From NCBI GenBank assembly GCA_035543015.1, contig DATKKG010000075.1, positions 111,420-175,419 of the forward strand: a stretch of DNA of 64,000 nucleotides, written 5' to 3'. The DNA is from DATKKG01 sp035543015 (lineage in GTDB: Archaea > Thermoproteota > Nitrososphaeria > Conexivisphaerales > DTJL01). Shown here one piece after another: positions 46,664 through 54,742 of the stretch (positions are counted from its first letter, which is position 1; each line of letters opens with the position of its first letter). The position numbers and the translations under genes were made by a program. The notes under the pieces were generated by a model. That model was not told where the DNA came from and searched no databases. It saw only the letters and a list, made by a program, of their open reading frames with translations.

Positions 46664-47671
46664 ATGGGACATAGGAAGCACAGCGCACCAAGGAGAGGGT
46701 CGTTGGCCTTCTTTCCAAGGTCACGCGCTGAGACTCACGTGCCGAGGATGAGGACATGGGCGCAGCTTGGTACGGACAAGCCCGTCCTCGCCGGCTACCT
46801 TGCGTTCAAGGCCGGAATGATTCATGCGATCACCGCCGACGACAGGGAGAAGACCGTCAACTTCGGGAAGCCCCTTTTCAACGCTGCCACCGTCCTCGCT
46901 GTGCCGCCGATGAAGGTTTACGGAATCAGGGCGTATGAGTACGGTGATGGCGCCTACAACGTCCTCGCCGACATATACGACTATGGGGACCCGCTCTTTG
47001 AGAGGGCCAAGAAGAAGGAGTCCGCGGACGACCAGCTGAAGTCCCTCCTGTCCGTCAAGGACAAGGTGAAGGAGGTTTTCGCGTTGGTCTCGGTAACTCC
47101 CAAGGACGTCGGGCTCTCTCAGAAGGAGCCCCTGAGGATGGAGGTCGCCGTGACGGGCGGGAAACCCGAGGCTCAACTGGACTTCCTGAAGGGCCTCCTG
47201 GGCAAGACGATCTCCCTCACAGGGAACGTCGTCGCGGGCAACAACGTCGACGTCGCCGCGGTCTCCAAGGGCAAAGGTTTCGAAGGCCCGGTCACCAGGA
47301 TGGGCATCAAGCGCAAGCAGCACAAGTCCAGGAAGAGCGTCAGGGCCGTCGGAGTCCTGAGCCCGTGGCACCCCCACGGCGTAATGTACACGGTCGCCAG
47401 GGCTGGCCAGATGGGTTACCACCAGAGGATCGAATACAACCACAGGGTCCTCCTGGCGGGAACAGAGTCCGCCAACCCGATCACGCCCGAGGGAGGCTTC
47501 CCTCACTATGGCCTGGTGCGCGGCGACTACTTGGTCGTCAAGGGCTCCATTCCGGGGCCGTACAGAAGGCCGGTCGTCGTCAGGCTACCTCTGCGCAATC
47601 CCTTCGACAAGGGAAAGGCTCCCACGATCTTGTTCATCAGCTCCAAACCCAAGGGAGGCGCGAAGTATTGA
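46664..47671 (+). CDS. rpl3: ribosomal protein uL3
   Basis: Large-subunit protein near the peptidyl-transferase centre and first gene of the ribosomal run. ATG 46664 gives MGHRKHSAPRRGSLAFFPRS, the standard archaeal beginning, and 335 residues. The W-finger region is LSPWHPHGVMYTVARAGQMG followed by YHQRIEYNHRV. The frame is open ten codons further upstream (GTG/ATG choices), but those residues do not fit the family. Its TGA overlaps the rpl4 TTG. Confidence 0.97.
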   Translation: MGHRKHSAPRRGSLAFFPRSRAETHVPRMRTWAQLGTDKPVLAGYLAFKAGMIHAITADDREKTVNFGKPLFNAATVLAVPPMKVYGIRAYEYGDGAYNVLADIYDYGDPLFERAKKKESADDQLKSLLSVKDKVKEVFALVSVTPKDVGLSQKEPLRMEVAVTGGKPEAQLDFLKGLLGKTISLTGNVVAGNNVDVAAVSKGKGFEGPVTRMGIKRKQHKSRKSVRAVGVLSPWHPHGVMYTVARAGQMGYHQRIEYNHRVLLAGTESANPITPEGGFPHYGLVRGDYLVVKGSIPGPYRRPVVVRLPLRNPFDKGKAPTILFISSKPKGGAKY

Positions 47672-48465
47672 AGGCCTCAGTCTTGGACCTTGAAGGGAAG
47701 GCCGTCGATACGGTCGAGCTCCCATCCGTTTTCTCGACTCCCGTGAACCAGAGGCTCATCAACCGTGCCTTCTGGATACTGTTCACCCACAAGGTCCAGC
47801 CCAAGGGCACCTCCCCCATCGCAGGCGAAAGGACCAGCGCCATGTCTTGGAACACGGGCCACGGCGTCTCCAGGGTAGCAAGGGTGAAAGGAGAGAAGAA
47901 CCCTCGCGCAGGCCAGGCCGGCGGAGTCGGCGGAGTCGTCAAGGGAAGGCTCACCCATCCCCCTAGGGCCGAGAAGGTGATCTACAAGCTGATAAACAAG
48001 AAGGAGAGGCTGATGGCCTTGAAGTCGGCCATCGCCGCAACGTCCTCATCCGCCCTGGTCTCCGGCAGGGGGCACTCGATCTCGGGGGTGCCGGCAGTGC
48101 CGCTGGTGGTCGAGGACAAGCTTCAGGAGGTCGCCAAGGCCGCCGAGCTCCGTGAATTCTTCGGGAAGCTCGGTCTCCAGGCGGACCTGGAGAGGGCCTC
48201 GCGGAGGAGGACGAGGGCTGGCAAGCAGAGCTGGAGGGGCAGGGGCAAGAAGAACGGCAAGGGCCCGCTCCTCGTCGTGTCCGACCCCAAGTCTGTGGGC
48301 AGGGCTGCCAACGGGTTCCCCGGGGTCGACATCGTGAGGGTGGACGACCTGAGCGTGATCGATCTCGCTCCGGGAGGGAGGGCCGGGAGGTTGACCGTGT
48401 GGACCAAGTCCGCGCTGGATTCCCTCGGCAAGAGGTTCGAGGAGGTAGTCGTAAGTGCAGCTTGA
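47668..48465 (+). CDS. rpl4: ribosomal protein uL4
   Basis: Large-subunit protein with an extended loop lining the exit tunnel. The 265 residues start at TTG 47668 (MKASVLDLEGKAVDTVELP), overlapping the uL3 stop as TTGA. The loop region GHGVSRVARVKGEKNPRAGQ and the archaeal C-terminal segment GRAGRLTVWTKSALDSLG are clear. Confidence 0.95.
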   Translation: MKASVLDLEGKAVDTVELPSVFSTPVNQRLINRAFWILFTHKVQPKGTSPIAGERTSAMSWNTGHGVSRVARVKGEKNPRAGQAGGVGGVVKGRLTHPPRAEKVIYKLINKKERLMALKSAIAATSSSALVSGRGHSISGVPAVPLVVEDKLQEVAKAAELREFFGKLGLQADLERASRRRTRAGKQSWRGRGKKNGKGPLLVVSDPKSVGRAANGFPGVDIVRVDDLSVIDLAPGGRAGRLTVWTKSALDSLGKRFEEVVVSAA

Positions 48466-48721
48466 GAAGGCCTTTTCGATAGTGAAGATGCCCTACGTGA
48501 CCGAGAAGACCTTCAGGCTCATCGAGCAGGAGAACAAGATGGTCTTCCTGGTCAGCAGGGACGCCACCAAGGCCACGGTCAAGGAGGCTATCGAGACGGT
48601 CTACGGGGTCAAGGTAGACAAGGTCAACCTCATGACCACCAAGAGTGGGAAGGAGGCCTTCGTGAAGCTCTCCGACGAAACGCCAGCGGCGGAGCTCGCC
48701 TCGAAGCTTGGAGTTCTATAG
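48455..48721 (+). CDS. rpl23: ribosomal protein uL23
   Basis: Exit-tunnel protein that docks SRP and other nascent-chain factors. The 88-residue chain has IVKMPYVTEKTFRLIEQENK, VSRDATKATVKEAIETVYGV and KVDKVNLMTTKSGKEAFVKL. GTG 48455 overlaps the end of rpl4 by 11 bases. Confidence 0.96.
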   Translation: MQLEKAFSIVKMPYVTEKTFRLIEQENKMVFLVSRDATKATVKEAIETVYGVKVDKVNLMTTKSGKEAFVKLSDETPAAELASKLGVL

Positions 48722-48731
48722 GTGAATCAGG

Positions 48732-49478
48732 TTGGGAAAGCGGCATGTTGTAAGGCGCAGGGGAAAGGCGGGCCTGCAGTGGCGGGCACCGAGACGGGGC
48801 AAGATCGCCCCGGTCGGCTATCCCCTGTACGAGTCTTCGATCGTCAAGAGTGGCACAGTGCGAGACATACTCCATGAGAGGGGCAGGACGGCGCCCGTCG
48901 CCAAGATAGCCTTCGACGACGGTGCCACGACCTACCTCCCAGCCGTCACCGGGCTTCATGTGGGCTCTCCCATCGAAGTAGGGAGCGGCGCCACTCAGGC
49001 CGACGGATCGGTCCTTCCTCTGGGTAGCATCCTCGAAGGGACCGCGGTCTCCAACATAGAGAGGAGGTTCGGCGACGGAGGGAAGCTGGTCAGGACGGCG
49101 GGGACCTCCGCCATCGTGTTCTCTCAGACCGGCCCGACGACGATAGTCAGGTTCCCTTCAAGGAAGAGCGTTGAGCTAGATTCGACGTGCAGGGCCACCA
49201 TAGGGGTCGTTGCCGGAGGAGGCAGAGGCGAGAAGCCCTTCCTCATCGCCGGGAACAGGTTCTACCATCAGATGGCTCGCAACAAGAAGTATCCGACGAT
49301 GAGGGGCATCGCCATGGCGGTGGTCCATCACCCGTTCGGAGGTGGCCGCCACCAGCACCCCGGCAAGTCCACGTCCACATCTCGCAACGCCCCGCCAGGA
49401 CGCAAGGTGGGACACATTGCGCCGAGGAGGACCGGCCGAGGAAGGCAGTCCCGCGTGGAGTCGACCGTCCGCAAATGA
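48732..49478 (+). CDS. rpl2: ribosomal protein uL2
   Basis: Core large-subunit protein needed for subunit joining and the peptidyl-transferase centre. The 248 residues open with MGKRHVVRRRGKAGLQWRAP and carry the conserved His-rich segment VVHHPFGGGRHQHPGKSTS near the C-terminus, where the functionally important histidine lies. TTG 48732 start, ten bases after the uL23 stop. Confidence 0.97.
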   Translation: MGKRHVVRRRGKAGLQWRAPRRGKIAPVGYPLYESSIVKSGTVRDILHERGRTAPVAKIAFDDGATTYLPAVTGLHVGSPIEVGSGATQADGSVLPLGSILEGTAVSNIERRFGDGGKLVRTAGTSAIVFSQTGPTTIVRFPSRKSVELDSTCRATIGVVAGGGRGEKPFLIAGNRFYHQMARNKKYPTMRGIAMAVVHHPFGGGRHQHPGKSTSTSRNAPPGRKVGHIAPRRTGRGRQSRVESTVRK

Positions 49479-49510
49479 TAAATAGAATGGGAGGTTGGTG
49501 AGACAACAAC

Positions 49511-49900
49511 TTGCCGAAGGAATTCAGATACAGGGGCTTCTCTCCGGAGGAGCTGCAGGAGATGCCGCTCGAACAGGTGCTGGCTCTCCTGCCCTCGAGG
49601 GCCAGGAGGACCCTGAACAGGGAGCTCAGCCATGAGAAGAAGAGGCTCATCGAACGTGTCAGGGCCGCCGCCCAGGAAGGCAAGGCCATAAAGACTCACG
49701 CAAGGGACATGGTGATCCTGCCCTTCATGGTCGGGATAACGATCAGCGTCTACACCGGCAAGGAGTTCGTCCCCGTCGAGATCAGGCCCGAGATGATAGG
49801 CCATTACCTCGGCGAATACGCCATGCCCATCAAGAAGGTCGTCCACGGGACTCCCGGAATCGGCGCCAGCCGCAGCTCGCTCTACGTCCCGCTGAAGTAG
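49511..49900 (+). CDS. rps19: ribosomal protein uS19
   Basis: Small-subunit head protein. The 129 residues include KEFRYRGFSPEELQEMPLEQ, the core KTHARDMVILPFMVGITISV and the signature GHYLGEYAMPIKKVVHGTPGI (first 20 bases of the motif are near residues 97-116). TTG 49511 start. It is the last gene of the first S10 segment; rpl22 would normally follow but is displaced 1.4 kb downstream. Confidence 0.96.
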   Translation: MPKEFRYRGFSPEELQEMPLEQVLALLPSRARRTLNRELSHEKKRLIERVRAAAQEGKAIKTHARDMVILPFMVGITISVYTGKEFVPVEIRPEMIGHYLGEYAMPIKKVVHGTPGIGASRSSLYVPLK

Positions 49901-49905
49901 AAGAC

Positions 49906-50295
49906 CTACTCGCCCTGTTTCAGCTTGTCGGCCACCGAGACCATCTTCCCGTCCTGCTGTATCCGTATCGTGGTCTCTATGTGGACCCTCATGCCGACCT
50001 GCCTGAACAGCCAGAGCAGCGCCCCTCCTGAAATCTTCTCCTGGAGCTTCCCTTTCTCAATGAGGTCCGCTACCTTCTCGACGATCATCTTGGTCTCCTC
50101 GGGGTACTGGGTTTCGGCGGCCTCCAGGACTTCGTCACCCCTGTCGTAGAGCATCGCCAGGACCACGGCCCTCGGGTCCTTCGGCTGGGCCTTGGGCTCC
50201 GGCTTGGGCTTGGCGTTCAGCGCCGCCCTCCTCTGGAGCTCGAGAAGCTTCTTCTTCATTATGATGTCCACGTCGGGATCCCGGTCAACGCTCAT
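49906..50295 (-). CDS. PDCD5/TFAR19-family DNA-binding protein
   Basis: Small helical DNA-binding protein conserved in archaea and eukaryotes. The 129 residues have the family N-terminal helix (MKKKLLELQRRAALNAKPKP), DPRAVVLAMLYDRG, ETKMIVEKVADLIEKGKLQE, and KISGGALLWLFRQVGMRVHI. Function in archaea is not settled. It is transcribed against the ribosomal genes and sits five bases from the end of rps19, interrupting the S10 gene order. Confidence 0.9.
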   Translation of the reverse strand: MSVDRDPDVDIIMKKKLLELQRRAALNAKPKPEPKAQPKDPRAVVLAMLYDRGDEVLEAAETQYPEETKMIVEKVADLIEKGKLQEKISGGALLWLFRQVGMRVHIETTIRIQQDGKMVSVADKLKQGE

Positions 50296-50359
50296 GCAAG
50301 GGCACCTGCCTCGGCCTTCTATCTAGAACTACTGTAATAACTCAATCTTATTAGCTTGT

Positions 50360-51223
50360 ATGTCCGCCTCAGTGCCGATGTCCGCAGAGCGCTCAGGGAA
50401 ATGGGTCGCGCTCCCAAGCTCCCTTCTCATGGAGGACCGGGACCTCAGGGACAAGACGGTCAAGCTGGGGATGGTCGCCAGGGCCATCGGCATCTTCGGG
50501 GTCGAGAAGGTCATCATCTACAGGGACCCCGTCGAGCAGACCGTGGACGACTCCTCCCTCATCGAGGAGATCCTTCGATACATCGAGACGCCGCAGTACC
50601 TCCGCCGAAAGCTCTACCCGCTGAAGCCGAGGCTGTCCTTCGCCGGACTCCTCCCTCCCCTGAGGATACCTTCCCACAAGCCGAACGTCGGGATGAGCGG
50701 CCTGGTGGACGGCGAGTTTCGCGAAGCCGTCGTCGAGATGTCGAAGGGGGTCGTCTCAGCCGACGTCGGCGTGGAAGCTCCCCTGCCATTCGAGGGGACC
50801 GCCAAGATCGGCTCGCGGGTGACCGTTGTGGTCCACAGGAGCGGCAGGGAGCTCAGCTGCGAACAGGTGGAGAGCGACGCCGTCAGGGGCTACTGGGGCT
50901 TCGAGGTGAAGCGCCAGAGGGACCTGGAGGACCTCCTTGAAGACGGCCGGATTGGCGTCGTGATTGGGACCAGCAGGAAGGGAGAGCCCCTGGCGAAGGT
51001 GTGGAACGAGCTGTCCGCTTCGCTGCAGACGCAGGAGAAAAAGCTCGTCGTCTTCGGGGCACCGAAGAGGGGGCTGTTCGAGATGTTCCCAAAGGAGCTC
51101 ATCGCAGCGAAATTCGACTTCATGGTCAACACGATACCCGATCAGAAGACGGAGACCGTGAGGACGGAGGAAGCCCTTCTCGCGACGCTCGCCGTGCTCG
51201 GCGTCGCTGAGCAGAACCTTTGA
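50360..51223 (+). CDS. SPOUT-type RNA methyltransferase (C9orf114/DUF171-like)
   Basis: Putative knotted SAM-dependent RNA methyltransferase. The 287 residues contain ALPSSLLMEDRDLRDKTVKL, LRRKLYPLKPRLSFAGLLPP and LRIPSHKPNVG, an OB-like insert (about 125-190), and the C-terminal knot GIVIGTSRKGEPL-type region (here IGVVIGTSRKGEPLAKVW) with FDFMVNTIPDQKTETVRTEE. A T-rich element (CTTATTAG, 50347-50354) lies so close to ATG 50360 that ATG 50378 (MSAERSGKWV) may be the real start. Genes of this family are often near rpl3 in archaea. Confidence 0.87.
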   Translation: MSASVPMSAERSGKWVALPSSLLMEDRDLRDKTVKLGMVARAIGIFGVEKVIIYRDPVEQTVDDSSLIEEILRYIETPQYLRRKLYPLKPRLSFAGLLPPLRIPSHKPNVGMSGLVDGEFREAVVEMSKGVVSADVGVEAPLPFEGTAKIGSRVTVVVHRSGRELSCEQVESDAVRGYWGFEVKRQRDLEDLLEDGRIGVVIGTSRKGEPLAKVWNELSASLQTQEKKLVVFGAPKRGLFEMFPKELIAAKFDFMVNTIPDQKTETVRTEEALLATLAVLGVAEQNL

Positions 51224-51247
51224 ACGATTTCGCAACATAGCTAACGG

Positions 51248-51260
51248 AAAGTATTTATCT
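51248..51260 (+). promoter_or_regulatory. TATA-like promoter of the rpl22-cbf5 operon
   Basis: AAAGTATTTATCT at 51248-51260, about 40-50 bases upstream of the rpl22 TTG. It heads the second and longer ribosomal segment. Confidence 0.5.
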
Positions 51261-51298
51261 ACTACTGCAGAGGCGACCTATACGCGCGGTGTAAATCG

Positions 51299-51763
51299 TT
51301 GCCGCAGTTCGGGTATTCACATTCCGGGTACAACCCTACGGTCCAAGTCAGGGCGAGCAGCAGAGAGGCCGACGTAAGCCCTAAGACCGCGAGGGAGGTG
51401 TGCAGGTCAATAGTTGGCCTTACGATACCCGAAGCCCGCAGCTTTCTCGATGAGGTCGTTTCCCTGAAGAGGCCGGTCGCTTTCAGGCGCTTCAAGCTGA
51501 AGAGCGGCCACCGGAGCGAGCTTCAGGGCTTTCCGGCCGGCGCATACCCCGAGAAGTCGGCAGGCGAAGTCCTAAAGTTGCTGGAGAACCTGCAGAGCAA
51601 CGCCGAATTCAAAGGCCTGAATCCTGACAGGGTGAAGATCCTTCACGCGGCTGCCTACGGCGGCCGGAAGCTGCCTGGCTACACGCCTCGAGCCTTCGGA
51701 AGGTCCAGCCCGAGCATGAAGGTCCTTGTTCACATCGAGCTGGTCGGAGCAGAGGTGCCTTAG
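51299..51763 (+). CDS. rpl22: ribosomal protein uL22
   Basis: Large-subunit protein with a hairpin in the exit tunnel. The 154 residues have SSREADVSPKTAREVCRSIV, GLTIPEARSFLDEVVSLKRP, and the hairpin GGRKLPGYTPRAFGRSSP followed by KVLVHIELVG. TTG 51299 start. The rps3 TTG comes two bases after its stop. Confidence 0.95.
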   Translation: MPQFGYSHSGYNPTVQVRASSREADVSPKTAREVCRSIVGLTIPEARSFLDEVVSLKRPVAFRRFKLKSGHRSELQGFPAGAYPEKSAGEVLKLLENLQSNAEFKGLNPDRVKILHAAAYGGRKLPGYTPRAFGRSSPSMKVLVHIELVGAEVP

Positions 51764-51765
51764 AT

Positions 51766-52419
51766 TTGGTTACAACAAAACTCATCCTCAAGAAGTCCTT
51801 CTCATACGCCGAAATCGACGAGTTCCTGGAGAAGAGGCTCACGGAGGCCGGCTACGCCGGCATGGAGATGGAGAAGCTCCCGCTGGGCTTCAGGCTCAAC
51901 GTCTCAGTGGTCAAGCCAGGGCTGGTGATCGGAAGGAAGGGCATGGGGATCAGGGACCTCACCGACGACCTCTCCAACCGCTTCAAGCTTGAGAACCTGA
52001 GCATCAACGTCGTCGAGGTCACCAACCCCGACCTCAACCCCCGCATCGTGGCCGCCCGCATCGCCTCGATGGCTCAGAGGGGCATGGCCTTCAGGAGGGC
52101 GACCCTGGTCGCCCTGGGCAGCGTGATGAGGGCAGGAGCCATGGGCTGCGAGATAACGGTCAGGGGGAAGCTGCGCAGCGAAAGGGCCCATTTCGAGCGC
52201 CACATCCAGGGGGTAGTGCCGAAGAGCGGCAACATGAAGGACCTCGTGGTCGCGCACGCCGTCACCGACGTGCTCCTCAAGATGGGGCTTTACGGTATAC
52301 AGGTCAGCATAGCCTACAAGGACGCCATTTCTCCGGAGTTCGAGGCCGTGAAGGCCCGCGCGCCGGAGGCGCCCGCGGAGGCACCGAAGCCGGAGGCAAC
52401 TGCAAATGCCAACTCGTAA
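51766..52419 (+). CDS. rps3: ribosomal protein uS3
   Basis: Small-subunit mRNA-entry protein. The KH domain (SVVKPGLVIGRKGMGIRDL, residues about 44-62) and C-terminal domain (RGMAFRRATLVALGSVMRAG, then GCEITVRGKLRSERA) are intact. The tail is Ala/Pro/Glu-rich. 217 residues, TTG start; the end overlaps rpl29 by 14 bases. Confidence 0.97.
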   Translation: MVTTKLILKKSFSYAEIDEFLEKRLTEAGYAGMEMEKLPLGFRLNVSVVKPGLVIGRKGMGIRDLTDDLSNRFKLENLSINVVEVTNPDLNPRIVAARIASMAQRGMAFRRATLVALGSVMRAGAMGCEITVRGKLRSERAHFERHIQGVVPKSGNMKDLVVAHAVTDVLLKMGLYGIQVSIAYKDAISPEFEAVKARAPEAPAEAPKPEATANANS

Positions 52420-52615
52420 GATGAAGGAGCTCAGGGACCTGAAGGACGAAGACCTGACGGGAAGGCTCGCGGAGTACAGGCGTGAGCTCCTGAGGCTGAG
52501 GACGCTTTCGTCCCGCGGCACCATCGCCAAGGAATCCGGCAAGATCAAGACCCTGAAGAGGAACGTCGCCAGGGTTGAGACGATACTGGCAGAGAAGAAA
52601 GGTGCCAAGGAATGA
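52406..52615 (+). CDS. rpl29: ribosomal protein uL29
   Basis: Short two-helix protein at the tunnel exit. The 69 residues read KMKELRDLKDEDLTGRLAEY then RELLRLRTLSSRGTIAKESG, the standard archaeal pattern. ATG 52406 inside the end of rps3; its TGA overlaps the ATG of rnp1. Confidence 0.95.
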   Translation: MPTRKMKELRDLKDEDLTGRLAEYRRELLRLRTLSSRGTIAKESGKIKTLKRNVARVETILAEKKGAKE

Positions 52616-52860
52616 ACGCCGTAGAGCTGGCTCAGCGGTACGTTATGCTTGGCAGTTCCATCGAGGTAATCGAAGGACAGCCTCAGTATGAGGGCCTCCA
52701 GGGGACCCTCGTACATGAATCCAAGAACATGTTTTGGCTTTCCTCGGAAGGCGTGACGCGCCTCGTCCCGAAGTCCCCGAACACGTTCCTTGTGGACCGC
52801 TCCTTCGTTTTTTCCGGCGATCTCCTCGTTGGCCGCTTTTTCGATAGGTTGGTGAAATGA
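52612..52860 (+). CDS. rnp1: RNase P protein component 1 (Rpp29/Pop4)
   Basis: Sm-like barrel protein that binds the specificity domain of RNase P RNA. The 82-residue protein has VMLGSSIEVIEGQPQYEGLQ, GTLVHESKNMFWLSSEGVTR and PKSPNTFLVDRSFVFSGDLL. It is placed between rpl29 and rps17 with 4-base overlaps on both sides (ATGA), the usual archaeal location. Together with rnp2 and rnp3 at 5 kb, three of the four common archaeal RNase P proteins are in this window. Confidence 0.93.
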   Translation: MNAVELAQRYVMLGSSIEVIEGQPQYEGLQGTLVHESKNMFWLSSEGVTRLVPKSPNTFLVDRSFVFSGDLLVGRFFDRLVK

Positions 52861-53186
52861 TGAGGAACATTGGGATCCAGGGAGTCAAAGCCCCGACCAA
52901 GACGTGCGAAGACGAATTCTGCCCATGGCATGGGACGATTTCAGTCAGGGGCAAGGTCCTCCAGGGGAAGGCCGTGAGCGTCAAGGTCAAGGGCATGGCC
53001 GTGATCCAGAGGGAGTACTTCCAATACGTCCCGAAGTACAGCAGGTATGAGAAGAGAAGGAGCAGGGTTCACGCCCACGTCCCCGCGTGCATCTCGTTCA
53101 AGGAAGGAGAGGAGGTCGTGGCTGCCGAATGCCGCCCGATCTCCAAGACCGTTTCCTTCATCGTAGTGGGCAAGGCTGGTGTCTAG
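52857..53186 (+). CDS. rps17: ribosomal protein uS17
   Basis: OB-fold small-subunit protein. The 109 residues show the archaeal start NIGIQGVKAPTKTCEDEFCP, the core VRGKVLQGKAVSVKVKGMAV and YSRYEKRRSRVHAHVPACIS. ATG 52857 overlaps the rnp1 stop. Confidence 0.96.
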   Translation: MMRNIGIQGVKAPTKTCEDEFCPWHGTISVRGKVLQGKAVSVKVKGMAVIQREYFQYVPKYSRYEKRRSRVHAHVPACISFKEGEEVVAAECRPISKTVSFIVVGKAGV

Positions 53187-53188
53187 AG

Positions 53189-53623
53189 CTGTCGACCAAG
53201 TCAAGGGCGGTCTCGGCCAAGGGGATTGAGGAGTTCAAGCCCTACATAACGAGGGCCATCCCGGTAAACGCCGTCATAAACTGCGCCGACAACACCGGCG
53301 CCAAGACGCTCAGGGTGGTCCAGGTTGCGGGCTTCAAGGGAAGGCTCTCCAGGATGCCTTCGGCCGGAGTTGGCGACCTGGTGACCGTAGTGGCCAAGAA
53401 GGGCCCGCCGGAGCTGAAGAAGCAGATAATGCAGGCGGTCATCGTCAGGCAGAAGTACCCAATAAACAGGATCAGCGGCACAAGGGTCTCCTTCGAAGAC
53501 AACGCCGCCGTAATCATCACCCCCGAAGGCGAACTGAAGGGCACGGACATCAGAGGCCCGGTGGCCTCCGAGGCCGCCGAGAGGTGGGCCCGGATCGCTA
53601 ACGTGGCCCCGATGATAGTATAG
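53189..53623 (+). CDS. rpl14: ribosomal protein uL14, apparent CTG start
   Basis: Large-subunit protein at the subunit interface. The protein clearly reads STKSRAVSAKGIEEFKPYIT, INCADNTGAKTLRVVQVAGF and PSAGVGDLVTVVAKKGPPEL. No ATG, GTG or TTG is in frame between the stop of rps17 and the conserved start; the frame's nearest ATG (53087) would add about 34 residues that only shadow rps17. A CTG at 53189-53191, two bases after the rps17 stop, gives a natural 144-residue protein, so a CTG start is proposed. Confidence 0.9.
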   Translation: MSTKSRAVSAKGIEEFKPYITRAIPVNAVINCADNTGAKTLRVVQVAGFKGRLSRMPSAGVGDLVTVVAKKGPPELKKQIMQAVIVRQKYPINRISGTRVSFEDNAAVIITPEGELKGTDIRGPVASEAAERWARIANVAPMIV

Positions 53624-53634
53624 TGGAGTGGAGC

Positions 53635-53994
53635 TTGGTGAACAGCACTTCATCCCAGCCGCGGAAGAAGAGGGCCATGATGCACGCCGGTTCGGCCCAC
53701 ATCAGACACAAGTCCCTCTCGGCCCCGCTTTCGACCGACCTCAAGGAGAAGTACTCCGTCGACCACGTCAGTCTGAGGAAGGGTGACAAGGTCAAGATAA
53801 TGAGGGGCGACTTCAAGGGCATCGAAGAGAAAGTGGCCAAGACCTACTCGAAGACCGGCCAGGTCACCCTCGATAACGTGACGAGGGAGAAGCTGAAGGG
53901 AGGGACGGTCCAGGTCAAGGTCCAGGCCTCCAAGGTCATGGTGACTTCCCTGAACCTCGACGACAAGCTCCGCAGGAAGGAATTGGAGGGTTAA
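53635..53994 (+). CDS. rpl24: ribosomal protein uL24
   Basis: KOW-domain large-subunit protein and early assembly initiator. The chain reads SSQPRKKRAMMHAGSAHIRH, then SLRKGDKVKIMRGDFKGIEE (KOW), and EKVAKTYSKTGQVTLDNVTR. TTG 53635 is chosen after a GGAGTGGAG purine run; GTG 53638 or GTG 53623 (overlapping the uL14 stop) are alternatives. Confidence 0.94.
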   Translation: MVNSTSSQPRKKRAMMHAGSAHIRHKSLSAPLSTDLKEKYSVDHVSLRKGDKVKIMRGDFKGIEEKVAKTYSKTGQVTLDNVTREKLKGGTVQVKVQASKVMVTSLNLDDKLRRKELEG

Positions 53995-54004
53995 GGTGTA
54001 GGAT

Positions 54005-54739
54005 ATGGCACGTAAAGGCGGTTCAACGATGGTGAAGAGGCAGGCGGCGCCTGCGTTCTACGCCGTCCCTCGCAAGAAGCTGGCCTTCGTCACGACGACG
54101 AAGGGAGGGCCCCACAGCAAGGCCATGAGCTACGATCCGATAACACTGCTCAGGGACATCCTCAAGGTGGTCCGCTCCAAGAAGGAGGCCGAGTACGCCA
54201 TCAAGCTTGGCAAGGTCTCCATCGACGGGGTCCCGAGGCTCAGCATACACTTCCCCATCGGTCTGATGGACGTGGTCGAGCTGGGGACCGGGGGAAGCGT
54301 CTACCGCATGCTGCCCCAGAAGGGCAGGCTCGTGGCGCCGGTTTCCGTGGCGTCCGACGAGAAGGGCAGGAAGATCTGCCAGATCAGGTCGAAGACCACG
54401 GTGAGAAAGGGCAAGATACAGCTCGGCACCCACGACGGCAGGACGTTCCTCGTAGATGACGGTTCGAAGTACTCCGTCGGCGACGCTCTCCTGGTGGAGC
54501 TGCCGTCGGGCAAGATCCTCGAGGTCGTGCCCATGAAGAAGGGCTCGCTGGGCCTCGTGGTCAGAGGGACCAAGCTGGGCTTCGTCGGCGAGATAAGGGA
54601 AGTATCAAAGGGCACCTTCTCCGTCGAGCCCAACGTTGGCATCCTCATCGGGGAGGGAGAAGTGGTGCTACCCAAGGACTTCGTCGTCCCCGTGGGAATC
54701 AAGGCCCCGCTGGTGACGATACCGAGGAGGGCTGAATGA
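54005..54739 (+). CDS. rps4e: ribosomal protein eS4
   Basis: Archaeal/eukaryotic small-subunit protein. The 244 residues have an S4-type RNA-binding domain (LLRDILKVVRSKKEAEYAIK, KLGKVSIDGVPRLSIHFPIG), a middle domain and a C-terminal KOW segment (SLGLVVRGTKLGFVGEIREV). ATG 54005. Confidence 0.96.
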   Translation: MARKGGSTMVKRQAAPAFYAVPRKKLAFVTTTKGGPHSKAMSYDPITLLRDILKVVRSKKEAEYAIKLGKVSIDGVPRLSIHFPIGLMDVVELGTGGSVYRMLPQKGRLVAPVSVASDEKGRKICQIRSKTTVRKGKIQLGTHDGRTFLVDDGSKYSVGDALLVELPSGKILEVVPMKKGSLGLVVRGTKLGFVGEIREVSKGTFSVEPNVGILIGEGEVVLPKDFVVPVGIKAPLVTIPRRAE

Positions 54740-54742
54740 CAG

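Noticed and set aside
53087..53188. ATG 53087 as the start of uL14
   Set aside because: It would add about 34 residues that are only the out-of-frame reading of the end of rps17 and match nothing in the uL14 family.
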